Source of the DNA: Rhodococcus sp. Leaf278
GTDB lineage: Bacteria; Actinomycetota; Actinomycetes; Mycobacteriales; Mycobacteriaceae
DNA length: 64,000 nucleotides
Assembly (NCBI RefSeq): GCF_001426085.1
Contig: NZ_LMRR01000023.1
Coordinates: 243,930 to 307,929, forward strand
Direction: 5' to 3'
The position numbers and the translations under genes are program-made. Position 1 is the first letter of the stretch; the number at the start of each line of letters is the position of its first letter. Below are positions 33,969 through 43,219 of the stretch, in pieces. The notes beneath the pieces are model-generated. The model had not been told where the DNA came from. It saw nothing but the letters and a program-made list of their open reading frames with translations, and searched no databases.

Positions 33969-35681
33969 CTACGGCGCGGGTGCAACCTCGGTGGTCGTCG
34001 GAACCGCAGTCTCGGTTGCGGTCTCGGCAGCCGTTTCGGTCGCGGTGACACAGAGCGGCGGTGCGCCTTCGACGGGGGTCTCACCCTCGACGGGGACGGT
34101 GCACTCGGGGGTTGCGACGGGCTCGGACGCCGGTGCCGGTGCTACTGCGGGTGCCGGTGCTACTGCCGCGGGGGCGGGCGCAACCGGAACCGTGGTGGTA
34201 ACGACGGGCGTCGAGGTGACCGGTGCGGTCGTGGTGGCCGTCGGAGTCGGCGTTGCCGAGGTGGTCGCGGGTGCCACGATCGTTTGGATCGCTGCGCGTC
34301 CCGCCTTCTCCTGAACCTCCTTGCTCTTCACTGGTTCACCTCTGTTGGCCTCTTCCAACAATTCGGTCAGCCAGGCTCCTGCGTACTGAGCGGAAGTCAA
34401 AGGCTTACCGTTGGCCGCGTCTGCATCACGCCAGTAATCGAAGTGGTGTCCCGAGCCTGGCCCGAGGGTCAGTCCGTAGGGGTCGTTCATCACAACCGGG
34501 ATGGTGTTCTGGTTGGAGGAAAGGAAGCCGGTGATCTCTCTGAAGATCTTCTGCGGCAGGTAGACCATATCGATCATCTGACCGGTCTCGATCGGCTCCT
34601 GCTCCCCGTCCACCTTTGCAGCGACCGGTGTGGTTGCCGTGCCGGGCTTGTACGTGGGTTCGGAGACCTTGATCAGCACGTCGAGGAATGTCTCGTCGCT
34701 CTGCATCCAATTGGGCTGCGAAGCAATGTCGTTGAAGGCATTCACTGCGATGCGGCCCAAGGCGAGAGCCAGATCGGCTCCAGTGGCGGGCGTCAGTTGC
34801 TCTTTCTCCAATGCATCGGCATTGACCTGTCGGCCGATGTTGGCAGCGAGATGAAGCAGCGACGTGTTCTCCGGCAGAGCGCAGGTGAGGTCACCCTCGG
34901 AGCAGAAGGATGCAACTCGGCCGTCGAGTGCGCCGAAGCCGCCCGAGGTTCCGGGCAACGCACCCTGGCCCGATATCGGCGAGTTGCCATTCTGGTATTT
35001 GGTGTCGAAGCCGTCGGGATTGCCGAACGGATTGTCGGCGCCGGGGAACGGTCCCTGACCGGCCTGGCGGCCGGCGTCGGCGAGGATAACGACACCGACC
35101 ACCTGAGAGGGGTCGATGATGCCGTACTTGCCGTCCGCCGGGACAGTTTGGTTGCCGATTTCCATAGCCGTCCGGCGGGCCACGTCTGCACCCTCGCTGT
35201 AGCCGACGATTGCGAAGCGGGTCTTGGGGCAGGAGGCAGTGATGGACTTCATGATGGTCTGCGAGTTGGTGACACCGGTCTGCACGGCGCTGTCGTAGCT
35301 CGCCATGTTTGCGGGGTACTCGACGTAGACCGCCGCGTAGGAGTCCGGAACGACGTTGCCGTTGTTGGGAGCTCGCACAACCTGGTCGATCCAGTCGCTC
35401 GAGTAGTCACCGGACATCGCGGCAGGCAGTCGTTCGCCATCGGGTGTGGTGAGCCACTTGACGCCGTCGCGTGGTGTGTCGTTGCGTCCGCCGATGGCGA
35501 TGCTGACCATGTCGTAGCACGTTGCCGTGGACACCAGTTCGATGGAGGCTTCGGTGCTGGTGGCCGGTGTCGACCATGGAGCTGCAACGACAACCCCGGC
35601 ACCGAGTGCTCCGATCGCGAACGCGCTCAACGCAACGCGAGCACGCTTCGACTTGCCAACATTCATGTTTTCGATCCCCAT
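33969..35681 (-). CDS. Cutinase-like secreted serine esterase with Pro/Ala/Thr-rich tail
   Basis: 570 residues. An N-terminal signal region (VALSAFAIGALGAGVVVAAP) precedes a cutinase/CULP-type alpha/beta hydrolase domain: CYDMVSIAIGGRND, nucleophile in FAIVGYSEGADVAR, ILADAGRQAG, and the histidine in GPGSGHHFDYWRDA. The middle includes ADNPFGNPDGF and PIETGQMIDMVYLPQKIF. The last 100 residues are low complexity (PVAPAPAAVAPAPAVAPAPA and TETAAETATETA), probably disordered and in the cell wall. CULP proteins hydrolyse lipid esters or build envelope lipids. ATG 35666 (MNVGKSKR) is an alternative start. Confidence 0.85.
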   Translation of the reverse strand: MGIENMNVGKSKRARVALSAFAIGALGAGVVVAAPWSTPATSTEASIELVSTATCYDMVSIAIGGRNDTPRDGVKWLTTPDGERLPAAMSGDYSSDWIDQVVRAPNNGNVVPDSYAAVYVEYPANMASYDSAVQTGVTNSQTIMKSITASCPKTRFAIVGYSEGADVARRTAMEIGNQTVPADGKYGIIDPSQVVGVVILADAGRQAGQGPFPGADNPFGNPDGFDTKYQNGNSPISGQGALPGTSGGFGALDGRVASFCSEGDLTCALPENTSLLHLAANIGRQVNADALEKEQLTPATGADLALALGRIAVNAFNDIASQPNWMQSDETFLDVLIKVSEPTYKPGTATTPVAAKVDGEQEPIETGQMIDMVYLPQKIFREITGFLSSNQNTIPVVMNDPYGLTLGPGSGHHFDYWRDADAANGKPLTSAQYAGAWLTELLEEANRGEPVKSKEVQEKAGRAAIQTIVAPATTSATPTPTATTTAPVTSTPVVTTTVPVAPAPAAVAPAPAVAPAPASEPVATPECTVPVEGETPVEGAPPLCVTATETAAETATETAVPTTTEVAPAP

Positions 35682-35871
35682 CGTTTACGCCCGAACCGAT
35701 TTGCCCGACTGCAGTTGCCAGTGGGTTACCCGGCATTTCGTACTCGGGGTGGTTCGCGTTACAAAGCGCATCATTCTCCGTCGCTCGCACTGCAATTCGC
35801 GTGTGAATTACATAGACGTCATTCACTCGGGATCGTGTCAGGCGTGTTGGGTTCTGCCACTACCGCCCAGA

Positions 35872-35886
35872 TACCCTGGGGGGGTA
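35872..35886. promoter_or_regulatory. CsoR/RicR-type copper operator
   Basis: TACCC-TGGGG-GGGTA, an exact match to the TACCC-N5-GGGTA motif bound by the copper-sensing repressors CsoR and RicR of actinobacteria. It ends 10 bp before the start codon of the copper operon. Copper binding to the repressor would free the promoter. Confidence 0.75.
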
Positions 35887-35896
35887 GGGTAGGGCT

Positions 35897-36784
35897 ATGC
35901 AATCAGGACGGAAGGAACTCGACGCCCCCACCAAGCTCGTCGGATTCTTCGTGGGAATCGCCTTTCTGTTTCTCGCGGCACTGTTCGTCGGAGACACGAT
36001 CGGGCCCGACGCCCCGGCAGCCACAGCGGCCGCGCACACCGATCGCGATTCGCACGACGCGATGGCTGCGTCCACCTCTATTCCGGCCGGGCTGCAGGCC
36101 ACCCAGGACGGCTACACCCTCGAGCTCGATGGATTCGTCGTCGAGTCCGGCCCGGCCGTTCCGGTTGCTTTCACGATCCGAGCACCGGACGGGGCTGCTC
36201 TGACCGACTTCGACGAGATGCATACCAAGGAACTGCACCTCATCGTCGTCCGCCGCGATCTGACGGACTTCCAGCACGTACATCCGACGCGTGACGCGTC
36301 GGGGACGTGGTCGACGGCTCTCGATCTCACGACGCCCGGTTCGTACCGTCTGTTCGCGGACTTCACCCCGGCCGGTGGGGAGAACATCACACTTGGAGCC
36401 GAGCTGACCGTGCCCGGCGACTATCGGCCGCAGCCCCTGAGTCCACCGAATGTGACATCGAGTCCCGACGGTTACGACGTGACGCTCTCCGGTGCGCTGG
36501 CCGCAGGGGAGGAATCCACGGTTGCCTTGACCATCGAGCAGGACGGTCGGGAGGTCACCGATCTCGAGCCGTATCTCGGGGCCTACGGACATCTGGTGGC
36601 ACTGCGAGCCGACGATCTGGCCTACCTGCACGTACACCCAGAAGAAGGTCCACCGGGTCCGACGGTCGACTTCACCGTCGACGCGCCCACGGCGGGAACA
36701 TATGCGCTCTATCTGGACTTCCAGCACGTGGGCGTCGTCCACACAGCCGAATTCACCATCGAGGTACAGGAGGGGCATGCATGA
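35897..36784 (+). CDS. Membrane-anchored copper-associated protein with paired HVHP motifs
   Basis: 295 residues. One N-terminal TM helix ([20 protein letters not shown]) anchors an external domain. Two similar halves each end in a His-rich motif: [20 protein letters not shown] with VHP, and [20 protein letters not shown]. His and Met in such arrays bind copper. It shares the operon with the copper ATPase (4-nt overlap) behind a CsoR/RicR-type site, so a role as extracytoplasmic copper-binding partner is inferred. The function has not been named for this family as far as I know. Confidence 0.8.
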   Translation: MQSGRKELDAPTKLVGFFVGIAFLFLAALFVGDTIGPDAPAATAAAHTDRDSHDAMAASTSIPAGLQATQDGYTLELDGFVVESGPAVPVAFTIRAPDGAALTDFDEMHTKELHLIVVRRDLTDFQHVHPTRDASGTWSTALDLTTPGSYRLFADFTPAGGENITLGAELTVPGDYRPQPLSPPNVTSSPDGYDVTLSGALAAGEESTVALTIEQDGREVTDLEPYLGAYGHLVALRADDLAYLHVHPEEGPPGPTVDFTVDAPTAGTYALYLDFQHVGVVHTAEFTIEVQEGHA

Positions 36785-38967
36785 GCCAGGAAACGGAACT
36801 GATCCTCGGCGGCATGACCTGCGCGTCGTGCGCCAACCGCATCGAGCGCAAGCTCAACAAACTCGACGGGGTGTCGGCGACGGTCAACTACGCCACCGAG
36901 AAGGCGCGCGTCACCAGTGACGGCGTGGCCACCGAGGATCTGATCGCCGCTGTCGAAGCCGCGGGTTACACCGCGACGCTGCCTGCAGACGAACCCGCAG
37001 ACGACGTTCCCTCCGATCCACTGAAGCAGCGACTGATCGTCTCGGCGGTGCTCAGCATTCCGGTGATCGCGATGGCGATGATCCCGGCGTTGCAGTTCAC
37101 CAACTGGCAGTGGCTCTCGCTCACGCTTGCCGCTCCCGTCGTCGTGTGGGGAGCTCTACCGTTCCACCGCGCCGCGTGGACGAACCTGCGGCACGGCACC
37201 TCGACGATGGACACCCTCGTCAGCATGGGAACCCTCGCGGCGCTGGGGTGGTCGCTGTACGCACTGTTCTTCGGCACTGCAGGCACGCCCGGTATGACGC
37301 ATCCGTTCGAGTTCACGATCGCGCGAACCGACGGGGCGAACAACATCTACCTCGAAGCCGCTGCGGGGGTGACCTCGTTCATTCTGGCGGGCCGCTGGTT
37401 CGAGAGCCGATCGAAGCGGCAGGCCGGGGCGGCGCTCCGCGCCCTCATGGACCTCGGTGCCAAGACGGTCTCGGTCTTGAAAGATGAACGGGAACAACAG
37501 ATTCCCATCGAGCAATTGGTCGTGGGAGATCTGTTCGTCGTGCGCCCGGGTGAGAAGGTCGCCACCGACGGCACCGTCGAGAGCGGGTCCTCGGCCGTCG
37601 ACCGATCGATGCTGACGGGTGAATCCGTGCCCGTGGAGGTCGGTATCGGTGACGCCGTGGTCGGTGCGACGGTCAACGTCGGTGGCCGAATCGTTGTGCG
37701 GGCAAGCCGAATCGGATCGGATACCCAGCTGGCACAGATGGCGAAGACCGTCGAGGACGCGCAGACGGGTAAGGCGCAGGCGCAGCGCTTGGCCGATCGC
37801 ATCTCCGGCATCTTCGTGCCGATCGTCATCGCGATCTCGGTCGCCACGCTCGGGTTCTGGCTCGGTGCAGGCAGTTCCGCAGCAGGTGCGTTCACGGCCG
37901 CGGTGGCAGTGCTCATCATCGCTTGCCCCTGCGCGCTCGGATTGGCCACGCCGACCGCGCTGATGGTCGGCACCGGCAGGGCCGCGCAACTCGGGATTCT
38001 GATCAAGGGCCCGGAGATTCTCGAGTCCACCCGCCGCGTGGATACCGTCGTCCTGGACAAGACCGGCACCGTCACCACCGGCGAGATGACGCTGCACTCG
38101 GTGCACGTCGCCGACGGTGAGAGCGAGAATACGGTGCGCGACATCGCGGCTGCCCTGGAATCGGGCTCCGAGCATCCCATCGCACGGGCCATCGCAGGAT
38201 CGAACCCGTCCTCGACGGTCGAGGAGTTCACCGCACTCGAGGGTCTCGGGGTGCAGGGCGTCGTCGACGGTCGCGCTGCCGTCATCGGCCGTCGCACATT
38301 GCTGGCCGACTGGTCGATGCCTCTGCCGACAGAGTTGGCCGATGCCTTCGAGACCGCCGAACGTCAGGGCCGGACAGCCGTCGCGATCGGGTGGGACGGC
38401 ACAGCGCGCGGGGTGCTGGTGGTCTCCGACTCGGTCAAGCCGACTTCGAAGCAAGCCGTCGCGGAACTGCGGGCTCTCGGCCTCACACCGGTGATGCTGA
38501 CCGGCGACAACGAGGCCGCCGCCAGGACCATCGCTGCCGAGGTGGGAATCGATCAGGTCATCGCCGGTGTCCTGCCGTCGGGCAAAGTCGATGCCGTCCG
38601 TGAACTGCAGGCGTCCGGCAAGGTCGTGGCGATGGTCGGCGACGGTATCAACGACGCGGCCGCCCTGGCCACGGCCGACCTGGGGCTCGCAATGGGTACC
38701 GGTACAGATGTGGCGATCGAGGCCAGCGACCTCACCTTGGTGCGAGGAGATCTTCGAGCCGTCGGCGACGCGATCCGGCTCTCGCGGCGCACGCTGAGCA
38801 CGATCAAGGGCAACCTGTTCTGGGCCTTCGCCTACAACGTCGCTGCCGTTCCGCTGGCCGCTGCGGGCCTGCTCAACCCCATGCTCGCCGGTGCCGCGAT
38901 GGCGCTGTCCTCGGTGTTCGTGGTGAGCAACAGTCTGCGATTGCGCAGGTTCCGCTCGTCGATGTGA
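36781..38967 (+). CDS. Copper-exporting P1B-type ATPase
   Basis: 728 residues. It has an N-terminal heavy-metal-associated domain ([20 protein letters not shown]), about eight TM helices, transduction motif [10 protein letters not shown], metal site [11 protein letters not shown], phosphorylation site [11 protein letters not shown], nucleotide-binding SEHPIARAI and hinge [14 protein letters not shown]. The CPC plus single HMA layout and the C-terminal [19 protein letters not shown] fit Cu(I) exporters of the CopA/CtpV type. Control by the operator at 35872 and the coupled His-rich partner support copper. Silver would be handled the same way. Confidence 0.94.
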   Translation: MSQETELILGGMTCASCANRIERKLNKLDGVSATVNYATEKARVTSDGVATEDLIAAVEAAGYTATLPADEPADDVPSDPLKQRLIVSAVLSIPVIAMAMIPALQFTNWQWLSLTLAAPVVVWGALPFHRAAWTNLRHGTSTMDTLVSMGTLAALGWSLYALFFGTAGTPGMTHPFEFTIARTDGANNIYLEAAAGVTSFILAGRWFESRSKRQAGAALRALMDLGAKTVSVLKDEREQQIPIEQLVVGDLFVVRPGEKVATDGTVESGSSAVDRSMLTGESVPVEVGIGDAVVGATVNVGGRIVVRASRIGSDTQLAQMAKTVEDAQTGKAQAQRLADRISGIFVPIVIAISVATLGFWLGAGSSAAGAFTAAVAVLIIACPCALGLATPTALMVGTGRAAQLGILIKGPEILESTRRVDTVVLDKTGTVTTGEMTLHSVHVADGESENTVRDIAAALESGSEHPIARAIAGSNPSSTVEEFTALEGLGVQGVVDGRAAVIGRRTLLADWSMPLPTELADAFETAERQGRTAVAIGWDGTARGVLVVSDSVKPTSKQAVAELRALGLTPVMLTGDNEAAARTIAAEVGIDQVIAGVLPSGKVDAVRELQASGKVVAMVGDGINDAAALATADLGLAMGTGTDVAIEASDLTLVRGDLRAVGDAIRLSRRTLSTIKGNLFWAFAYNVAAVPLAAAGLLNPMLAGAAMALSSVFVVSNSLRLRRFRSSM

Positions 38968-39010
38968 CTCGTTGGTAGCAGCGAACGGCGCGCTAGTACA
39001 GGATGGAGCC

Positions 39011-39244
39011 ATGTCCGACGCACACGATGTCCCCATTCGCGACGAATCCATCAGATTGGGTCAGTTCCTCAAGCTCGCCAACCTCATCGAATCCGGTGCC
39101 GAGGCGAAGGGCGTCATCGCCGACGGTCTGGTGAGCGTCAACGGGGACGTCGATGTGCGGCGCGGACGGCAGTTGCAGCATGGTGATGTCGTAACGGTCC
39201 AGGGTGGGCCCTCTGCCCGCGTGAGCAAGGAAGAGGCACTGTGA
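39011..39244 (+). CDS. S4 domain RNA-binding protein
   Basis: 77 residues, nearly all S4 domain: IRLGQFLKLANLIESGAEAK, GVIADGLVSVNGDVDVRRGR and LQHGDVVTVQG. This is the YbcJ/RlbA type of small S4 protein that binds RNA, possibly rRNA. It is the first gene of a run of four with 4-nt overlaps. A functional tie to the following methyltransferase is not evident. Confidence 0.85.
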   Translation: MSDAHDVPIRDESIRLGQFLKLANLIESGAEAKGVIADGLVSVNGDVDVRRGRQLQHGDVVTVQGGPSARVSKEEAL

Positions 39245-39978
39245 AGGTCGGAAAGAGCGGACTGCCGCGTAACGAAGTTCCCGGAGCATTCGACGTCGGC
39301 GCGAAGGCGTACGACCGTCTCGTCGGAGCGAACCCCGGCTATCACGAACATCTGGTCAAGTCGGCTCAGCGCCTGAGAATCCCCGATCTGGGAACGGGCC
39401 TCCGTCTGCTGGACATCGGTTGCGGCACAGGTGCATCCACTGCCGCGCTGCTCGAAGCCGCTCCGCACGCCGAGATCGTCGCGGCCGACGCGTCTGCCGA
39501 AATGCTCGAGGTGGCCCGGAGCAAGGACTGGCCGTCGAACGTGACGTTCGTGCACTCGCGTGTCGAGGACCTGGCGGTCAACGGGGTCGACGGCCCGTTC
39601 GACGCGATCCTGGCCGCGTATCTCATCAGGAATGTCGACGAACCCGACACCGAGCTCAAATCGCTTCTGTCGCTGCTTCGTCCGGGCTCGACGATCGCGT
39701 TCCACGAGTACTCCGTTCACGATTCGCTCAGGGCCAGGATCTCCTGGAACGTGGTGAGTTGGGGCATCATCATTCCGCTGGGTTGGCTGGCGACGCGCGA
39801 TGCCACTCTGTACCGGCACCTGTGGCGCAGCGTCGTGACCTTCGACGGTGCCTCCGCCTTCATGCGGCGGATGCAGCGCGCGGGTTACACCGGTGTCGCC
39901 CGAGAGACGATGACCGGATGGCAGAACGGTGTGGTGCACACGTTCCTCGGCTCCCGGCCCGCGGAGGAAGAGCGTTGA
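39241..39978 (+). CDS. Class I SAM-dependent methyltransferase
   Basis: 245 residues, GTG start overlapping the S4 stop. SAM-binding motif I is LRLLDIGCGTGASTAALLEA, then EIVAADASAEMLEVARSKDW and FDAILAAYLIRNVDEPDTEL. It is UbiE/MenG-like in outline, with a C-terminal hydrophobic piece VVSWGIIIPLGWLATRDATL that may touch the membrane. Coupling to the CrtU-like oxidoreductase suggests a lipid, quinone or carotenoid substrate; this is inferred. Confidence 0.82.
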   Translation: MKVGKSGLPRNEVPGAFDVGAKAYDRLVGANPGYHEHLVKSAQRLRIPDLGTGLRLLDIGCGTGASTAALLEAAPHAEIVAADASAEMLEVARSKDWPSNVTFVHSRVEDLAVNGVDGPFDAILAAYLIRNVDEPDTELKSLLSLLRPGSTIAFHEYSVHDSLRARISWNVVSWGIIIPLGWLATRDATLYRHLWRSVVTFDGASAFMRRMQRAGYTGVARETMTGWQNGVVHTFLGSRPAEEER

Positions 39979-41492
39979 CCGACTCCAAGAAAGTCACCCA
40001 CGCTGCGCCGCAGGGCTATTCCGATGCCGGTCAGCTGGCCGACGTTCCGCATGTGGTGGTGGTCGGCGGCGGTATCGCCGGATTGAGCGCTGCCACTGCC
40101 CTGGCCGAGCGCGGCGTCAAGGTGCACGTTGTCGAGCGCGAGAGCTACCTCGGCGGCCGTGTCGGCGGGTGGGACACGACGCTCGAGGACGGCTCGCCCG
40201 CGACCATGAGCCGCGGATTCCATGCCTTCTTTCGTCAGTACTACAACCTCCGAAACCTGTTGCGCCGCACAGACCCCGCGTTGGATCGGTTGCGGCCGGT
40301 CGACGACTACCCGCTGATCGACGGCGACGGCCGAATCGACGGATTCAAGGGGCTACCGGATACCCCGCCGCTCAACGCGTTCGCGTTCGTCAAGCGCAGT
40401 CCGACGTTCCGGTGGAAAGATCTCACAGACCTCAACGGCATCGCGGCGCTGCCGTTGATGACGGTGAGCGTGCCCAAGACGTTCGACGAGCTGGACACCA
40501 CCCCGGCCGCAGAATTCCTGCGCAACATCAACTTCCCCGAGGCCGCGCGCCATCTGGCGTTCGGAGTGTTCTCGCGTAGCTTCTTCGCCGATCCCGAGAA
40601 GATGTCGGCCGCCGAGTTGGCGATGATGTTCCACATCTACTTCCTGGGCTCTTCCGAGGGGCTGATCTTCGACGTCCCCCGCGACGCGTATCCACAGGCG
40701 CTGTGGAACCCATTGGGGGAGTATCTCACCGGACTCGGTGTGGACATCAGAACGTCTACACCGTGCGGCGAGATCACCCGCGGCGGCCTGCGCAAGTTCC
40801 GCGTCGATGCAGGCGGGACCATCGATGCCGATGCCGTGGTCCTCGCCACCGACATCGCCGGATTGCAGAAGGTGCTCGCGCAATCACCCGAACTCGGGAC
40901 ATCGGTGTGGCGTGAACAGATTGCCGCGCTGCAGAACACACCGCCGTTCCTGGTGCACCGAGTCTGGCTGAGCAAGCCGGTCAACGCAGATCGCCCCGCC
41001 TTCATCGGCACCGGCGGGATGCCACCGATCGACAACATCAGTGTGCTCGAACGTTTCGAGGACGAGGCGGCTGAGTGGGCTGCGCGCACTGGCGGGTCCG
41101 TCGTCGAACTGCACGCCTATGCTGCCGAGGAATCCGAGGAGGTCACGCGGCAGCAGCTGATGGATCGGATGCACGAGATCTATCCGGAAACGGCTGCTGC
41201 AGAGGTGATTGCGGAACGGTCCGAATGGCGAGACGACTGCCCCATGTTCGGTCTCGGAGCGTTCGCCGAGCGGCCTACGGTCCGCACCCCCGAACCTGCG
41301 CTGGTCCTGGCGGGCGACGGCATCCGTATCGATCTGCCGGTGGCCCTGATGGAGCGCGCAGCGACGACCGGGCTCGAGGCTGCTAACACACTGCTGTCCA
41401 GCTGGGGCGTCGCCGGTCACGACATCGAAACGGTGCCCACGAGTGGAAGGTTCAAGATGTTCGACGCCATCGAAAAGCTCATGAGCAGGTGA
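39975..41492 (+). CDS. FAD-dependent carotene desaturase/isorenieratene synthase-like (CrtU-type)
   Basis: 505 residues, TTG start overlapping the methyltransferase stop, GAGGAAG upstream. The N-terminal dinucleotide fold is HVVVVGGGIAGLSAATALAE; the stretch SRGFHAFFRQYYNLRNLLRR is characteristic of CrtU enzymes, which desaturate and move methyl groups on beta-ionone rings to give aromatic carotenoids. The C-terminus has LVLAGDGIRIDLPVALMERA. Rhodococci make aryl carotenoids, so this is plausible; a desaturase or amine-oxidase-like enzyme on another lipid is the alternative. No crtE, crtB or crtI is in the window. A DUF5914 Rieske gene lies 2.2 kb away. Confidence 0.65.
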   Translation: MTDSKKVTHAAPQGYSDAGQLADVPHVVVVGGGIAGLSAATALAERGVKVHVVERESYLGGRVGGWDTTLEDGSPATMSRGFHAFFRQYYNLRNLLRRTDPALDRLRPVDDYPLIDGDGRIDGFKGLPDTPPLNAFAFVKRSPTFRWKDLTDLNGIAALPLMTVSVPKTFDELDTTPAAEFLRNINFPEAARHLAFGVFSRSFFADPEKMSAAELAMMFHIYFLGSSEGLIFDVPRDAYPQALWNPLGEYLTGLGVDIRTSTPCGEITRGGLRKFRVDAGGTIDADAVVLATDIAGLQKVLAQSPELGTSVWREQIAALQNTPPFLVHRVWLSKPVNADRPAFIGTGGMPPIDNISVLERFEDEAAEWAARTGGSVVELHAYAAEESEEVTRQQLMDRMHEIYPETAAAEVIAERSEWRDDCPMFGLGAFAERPTVRTPEPALVLAGDGIRIDLPVALMERAATTGLEAANTLLSSWGVAGHDIETVPTSGRFKMFDAIEKLMSR

Positions 41493-41944
41493 GGATCGAG
41501 GTCGATGATCTGACCCGACCCGCCATTGGTGCCCTGCTCGCCGAGCATCTCGCGGACATGCACGCGACCTCACCTGCCGAGAGTGTGCACGCACTCGATC
41601 TGTCCGGTCTGAGCGGATCGGATGTCAGCGTGTGGACGGCATGGGATGCGAACTCGCTGTGGGGTATTGCAGCGCTGAAAGAACTCAGCCCTGAGCACGG
41701 CGAGTTGAAGTCGATGCGCACCTCGGCGGCGGCGCGAGGTCGCGGAGTGGCGTCGAATCTGCTCGTTCACGTGCTCGACGATGCGCGTCGACGCGGGTAC
41801 GGGAGGGTGAGCCTGGAAACGGGAACTCAGGACTACTTCGCCGCCGCCCGTAGGTTGTATGTACGCCACGGATTCGTCGAGTGCCCGCCCTTCGGCGACT
41901 ACGTGCTGGATCCGTCGAGCACGTTCTACACGTTGTCCCTGTAG
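41489..41944 (+). CDS. GNAT family N-acetyltransferase
   Basis: 151 residues, GTG start in a 4-nt overlap with the preceding gene. PhnO/YjhQ-like pattern: GIAALKELSPEHGELKSMRT, the acetyl-CoA loop AAARGRGVASNLLVHVLDDA and AARRLYVRHGFVECPPFGDY. It acetylates an unknown amine. It ends the four-gene coupled operon; a perfect hairpin terminator follows at 41957. Confidence 0.85.
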   Translation: MRIEVDDLTRPAIGALLAEHLADMHATSPAESVHALDLSGLSGSDVSVWTAWDANSLWGIAALKELSPEHGELKSMRTSAAARGRGVASNLLVHVLDDARRRGYGRVSLETGTQDYFAAARRLYVRHGFVECPPFGDYVLDPSSTFYTLSL

Positions 41945-41956
41945 AGGTCCCAGCAC

Positions 41957-41992
41957 AGAGGGCCGGCCCCGGGTGTTCGGGGCCGGCCCTCT
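41957..41992. terminator. Perfect hairpin terminator
   Basis: Arms AGAGGGCCGGCCCCG and CGGGGCCGGCCCTCT, 15 perfect base pairs around a six-base loop, ending in CTCGTC without a T-run. It starts 13 bp after the GNAT stop and closes the S4-methyltransferase-CrtU-GNAT operon. About 210 bp of sequence without a recognisable gene follow before hsp20. Confidence 0.92.
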
Positions 41993-42202
41993 CGTCATGC
42001 TGCGTGCTGGATGTGCGGATAGAGATCGTCGTCGAGAGGCTCGGCTCGACACTGATCGAGCACATCCGCCGTCGAGCACTCCCTCATGCTCGTCTCGGCA
42101 CCTACCACCGTGCGCCACCAGTGTTCACGGTCGGTCGATTCTCTCCACACCACTGCATCGGATTCCATTGCGCATCAACCCCACTGCCGTGTCGTGGTCG
42201 GT

Positions 42203-42652
42203 TCAGGCCGGCTCGTGTTCGATGGACTTCTGCTCGTTGGTCGATTCGGTGCGAGCGATGTCGATCTTCCGAGGTTTTGCACGCTCTGCGAGTGGAATCG
42301 TCACCGACAGAACTCCGTTGTCGTAGGACGCAGCGATGCGCTCGGTGTCGACGCCGTCGCCGAGGGAGACCTGGCGACGATAGGTTCCGGCGAAGCGTTC
42401 CGACGAAATCCACTGCACACCTGAGCTTTCCGGTGCCGAACGATGAGCGGTGAGCGTCAGGGTGCCGCGATCGACATCGACGTCGATGGATCCCGGGTCG
42501 ATGCCGGGCAGGTCGGCACTGAGTACGTAGTGATCATCGACCTTGTACAGATCCATCGGCATGAACCGTGGGGCGCGGTCCGAACCGGAAGAGACACCCA
42601 GCATTGCCGAGGCCAGTGAATCGACGTCACGGAACGGATCGAATCGAAGCAC
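42203..42652 (-). CDS. Hsp20/alpha-crystallin small heat-shock protein
   Basis: 149 residues. The alpha-crystallin domain spans about residues 35-130: PMDLYKVDDHYVLSADLPGI, GTLTLTAHRSAPES, ERFAGTYRRQVSLGDGVDTE and ASYDNGVLSVTIPLAERAKP. The C-terminal tail is charged. It is an ATP-independent chaperone that holds unfolded proteins. The GTG start at 42652 has AGGAGG 8 nt upstream. A CIRCE operator lies 72-98 bp upstream, so HrcA should control it. Confidence 0.92.
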   Translation of the reverse strand: MLRFDPFRDVDSLASAMLGVSSGSDRAPRFMPMDLYKVDDHYVLSADLPGIDPGSIDVDVDRGTLTLTAHRSAPESSGVQWISSERFAGTYRRQVSLGDGVDTERIAASYDNGVLSVTIPLAERAKPRKIDIARTESTNEQKSIEHEPA

Positions 42653-42723
42653 AGCAACCACCTCCTGTACGCAGATGCGCTCACCCCTGTGGTGAGTCGC
42701 TCCTGAACTGTGCAGAACAGAAA

Positions 42724-42750
42724 TTAGCACTCTCATGTGGTGAGTGCCAA
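42724..42750. promoter_or_regulatory. CIRCE operator (HrcA site)
   Basis: TTAGCACTC-N9-GAGTGCCAA, which matches the CIRCE consensus TTAGCACTC-N9-GAGTGCTAA at all but one base, with exact spacing. It lies upstream of hsp20. HrcA binding here would repress the gene until heat shock. hrcA itself is not in the window. Confidence 0.93.
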
Positions 42751-42880
42751 GAGTGTTTTCGTACTTTCTCAGAAAATTTTCAGCACCAATAGTGCTGCGG
42801 CGCAGTGGGGGTCGGGGTTTCGTCCGGAGTCTCGAAACTTAGCCCTTGCGCATAGTGTCTAGTTCTGGATAGTGTGCCTT

Positions 42881-43219
42881 ATGGCTCAGTATCCGATGGT
42901 TCTCGACGACGTGTTCCACGCGTTGGCCGACCCGACGCGGCGGGCAGTGCTGAGCCGGCTGGGGTCCGGGCCGGCCACGGTAGGGGAACTCGCCGAACCG
43001 TTCGACATGACGCTGCCGTCGTTCATGAAGCACATTCGCCTCCTCGAACGCAGTGGCTGGATCAGCACGCGCAAGGTCGGCCGAGTGCGCGCCTGCACGA
43101 TCGAACGATCCAACCTGGAGGTGGCCGGCCGCTGGCTGCAGGAACAGCGGGCCGTCTGGGAATCGCGTACCGATCGCCTCGAAAAGTTCGTAACCTCGAA
43201 AGGAAGTGAAGCGCAATGA
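42881..43219 (+). CDS. ArsR family winged-helix regulator
   Basis: 112 residues: LDDVFHALADPTRRAVLSRL, GSGPATVGELAEPFDMTLPS, FMKHIRLLERSGWISTRKVG. This is the SmtB/ArsR subclass without metal-binding cysteines that usually precedes an AHSA1/SRPBCC gene. It overlaps the next gene by 4 nt. The pair probably senses and binds a small hydrophobic ligand. Confidence 0.88.
   Translation: MAQYPMVLDDVFHALADPTRRAVLSRLGSGPATVGELAEPFDMTLPSFMKHIRLLERSGWISTRKVGRVRACTIERSNLEVAGRWLQEQRAVWESRTDRLEKFVTSKGSEAQ

Noticed and set aside
34284..36203. A 639-codon plus-strand open frame
   Set aside because: It is the complement of the cutinase-like gene and runs into the copper gene in another frame; composition is that of a shadow frame.
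37156..39051. A 631-codon minus-strand open frame
   Set aside because: It is antisense to the copper ATPase, whose motifs are complete on the plus strand.
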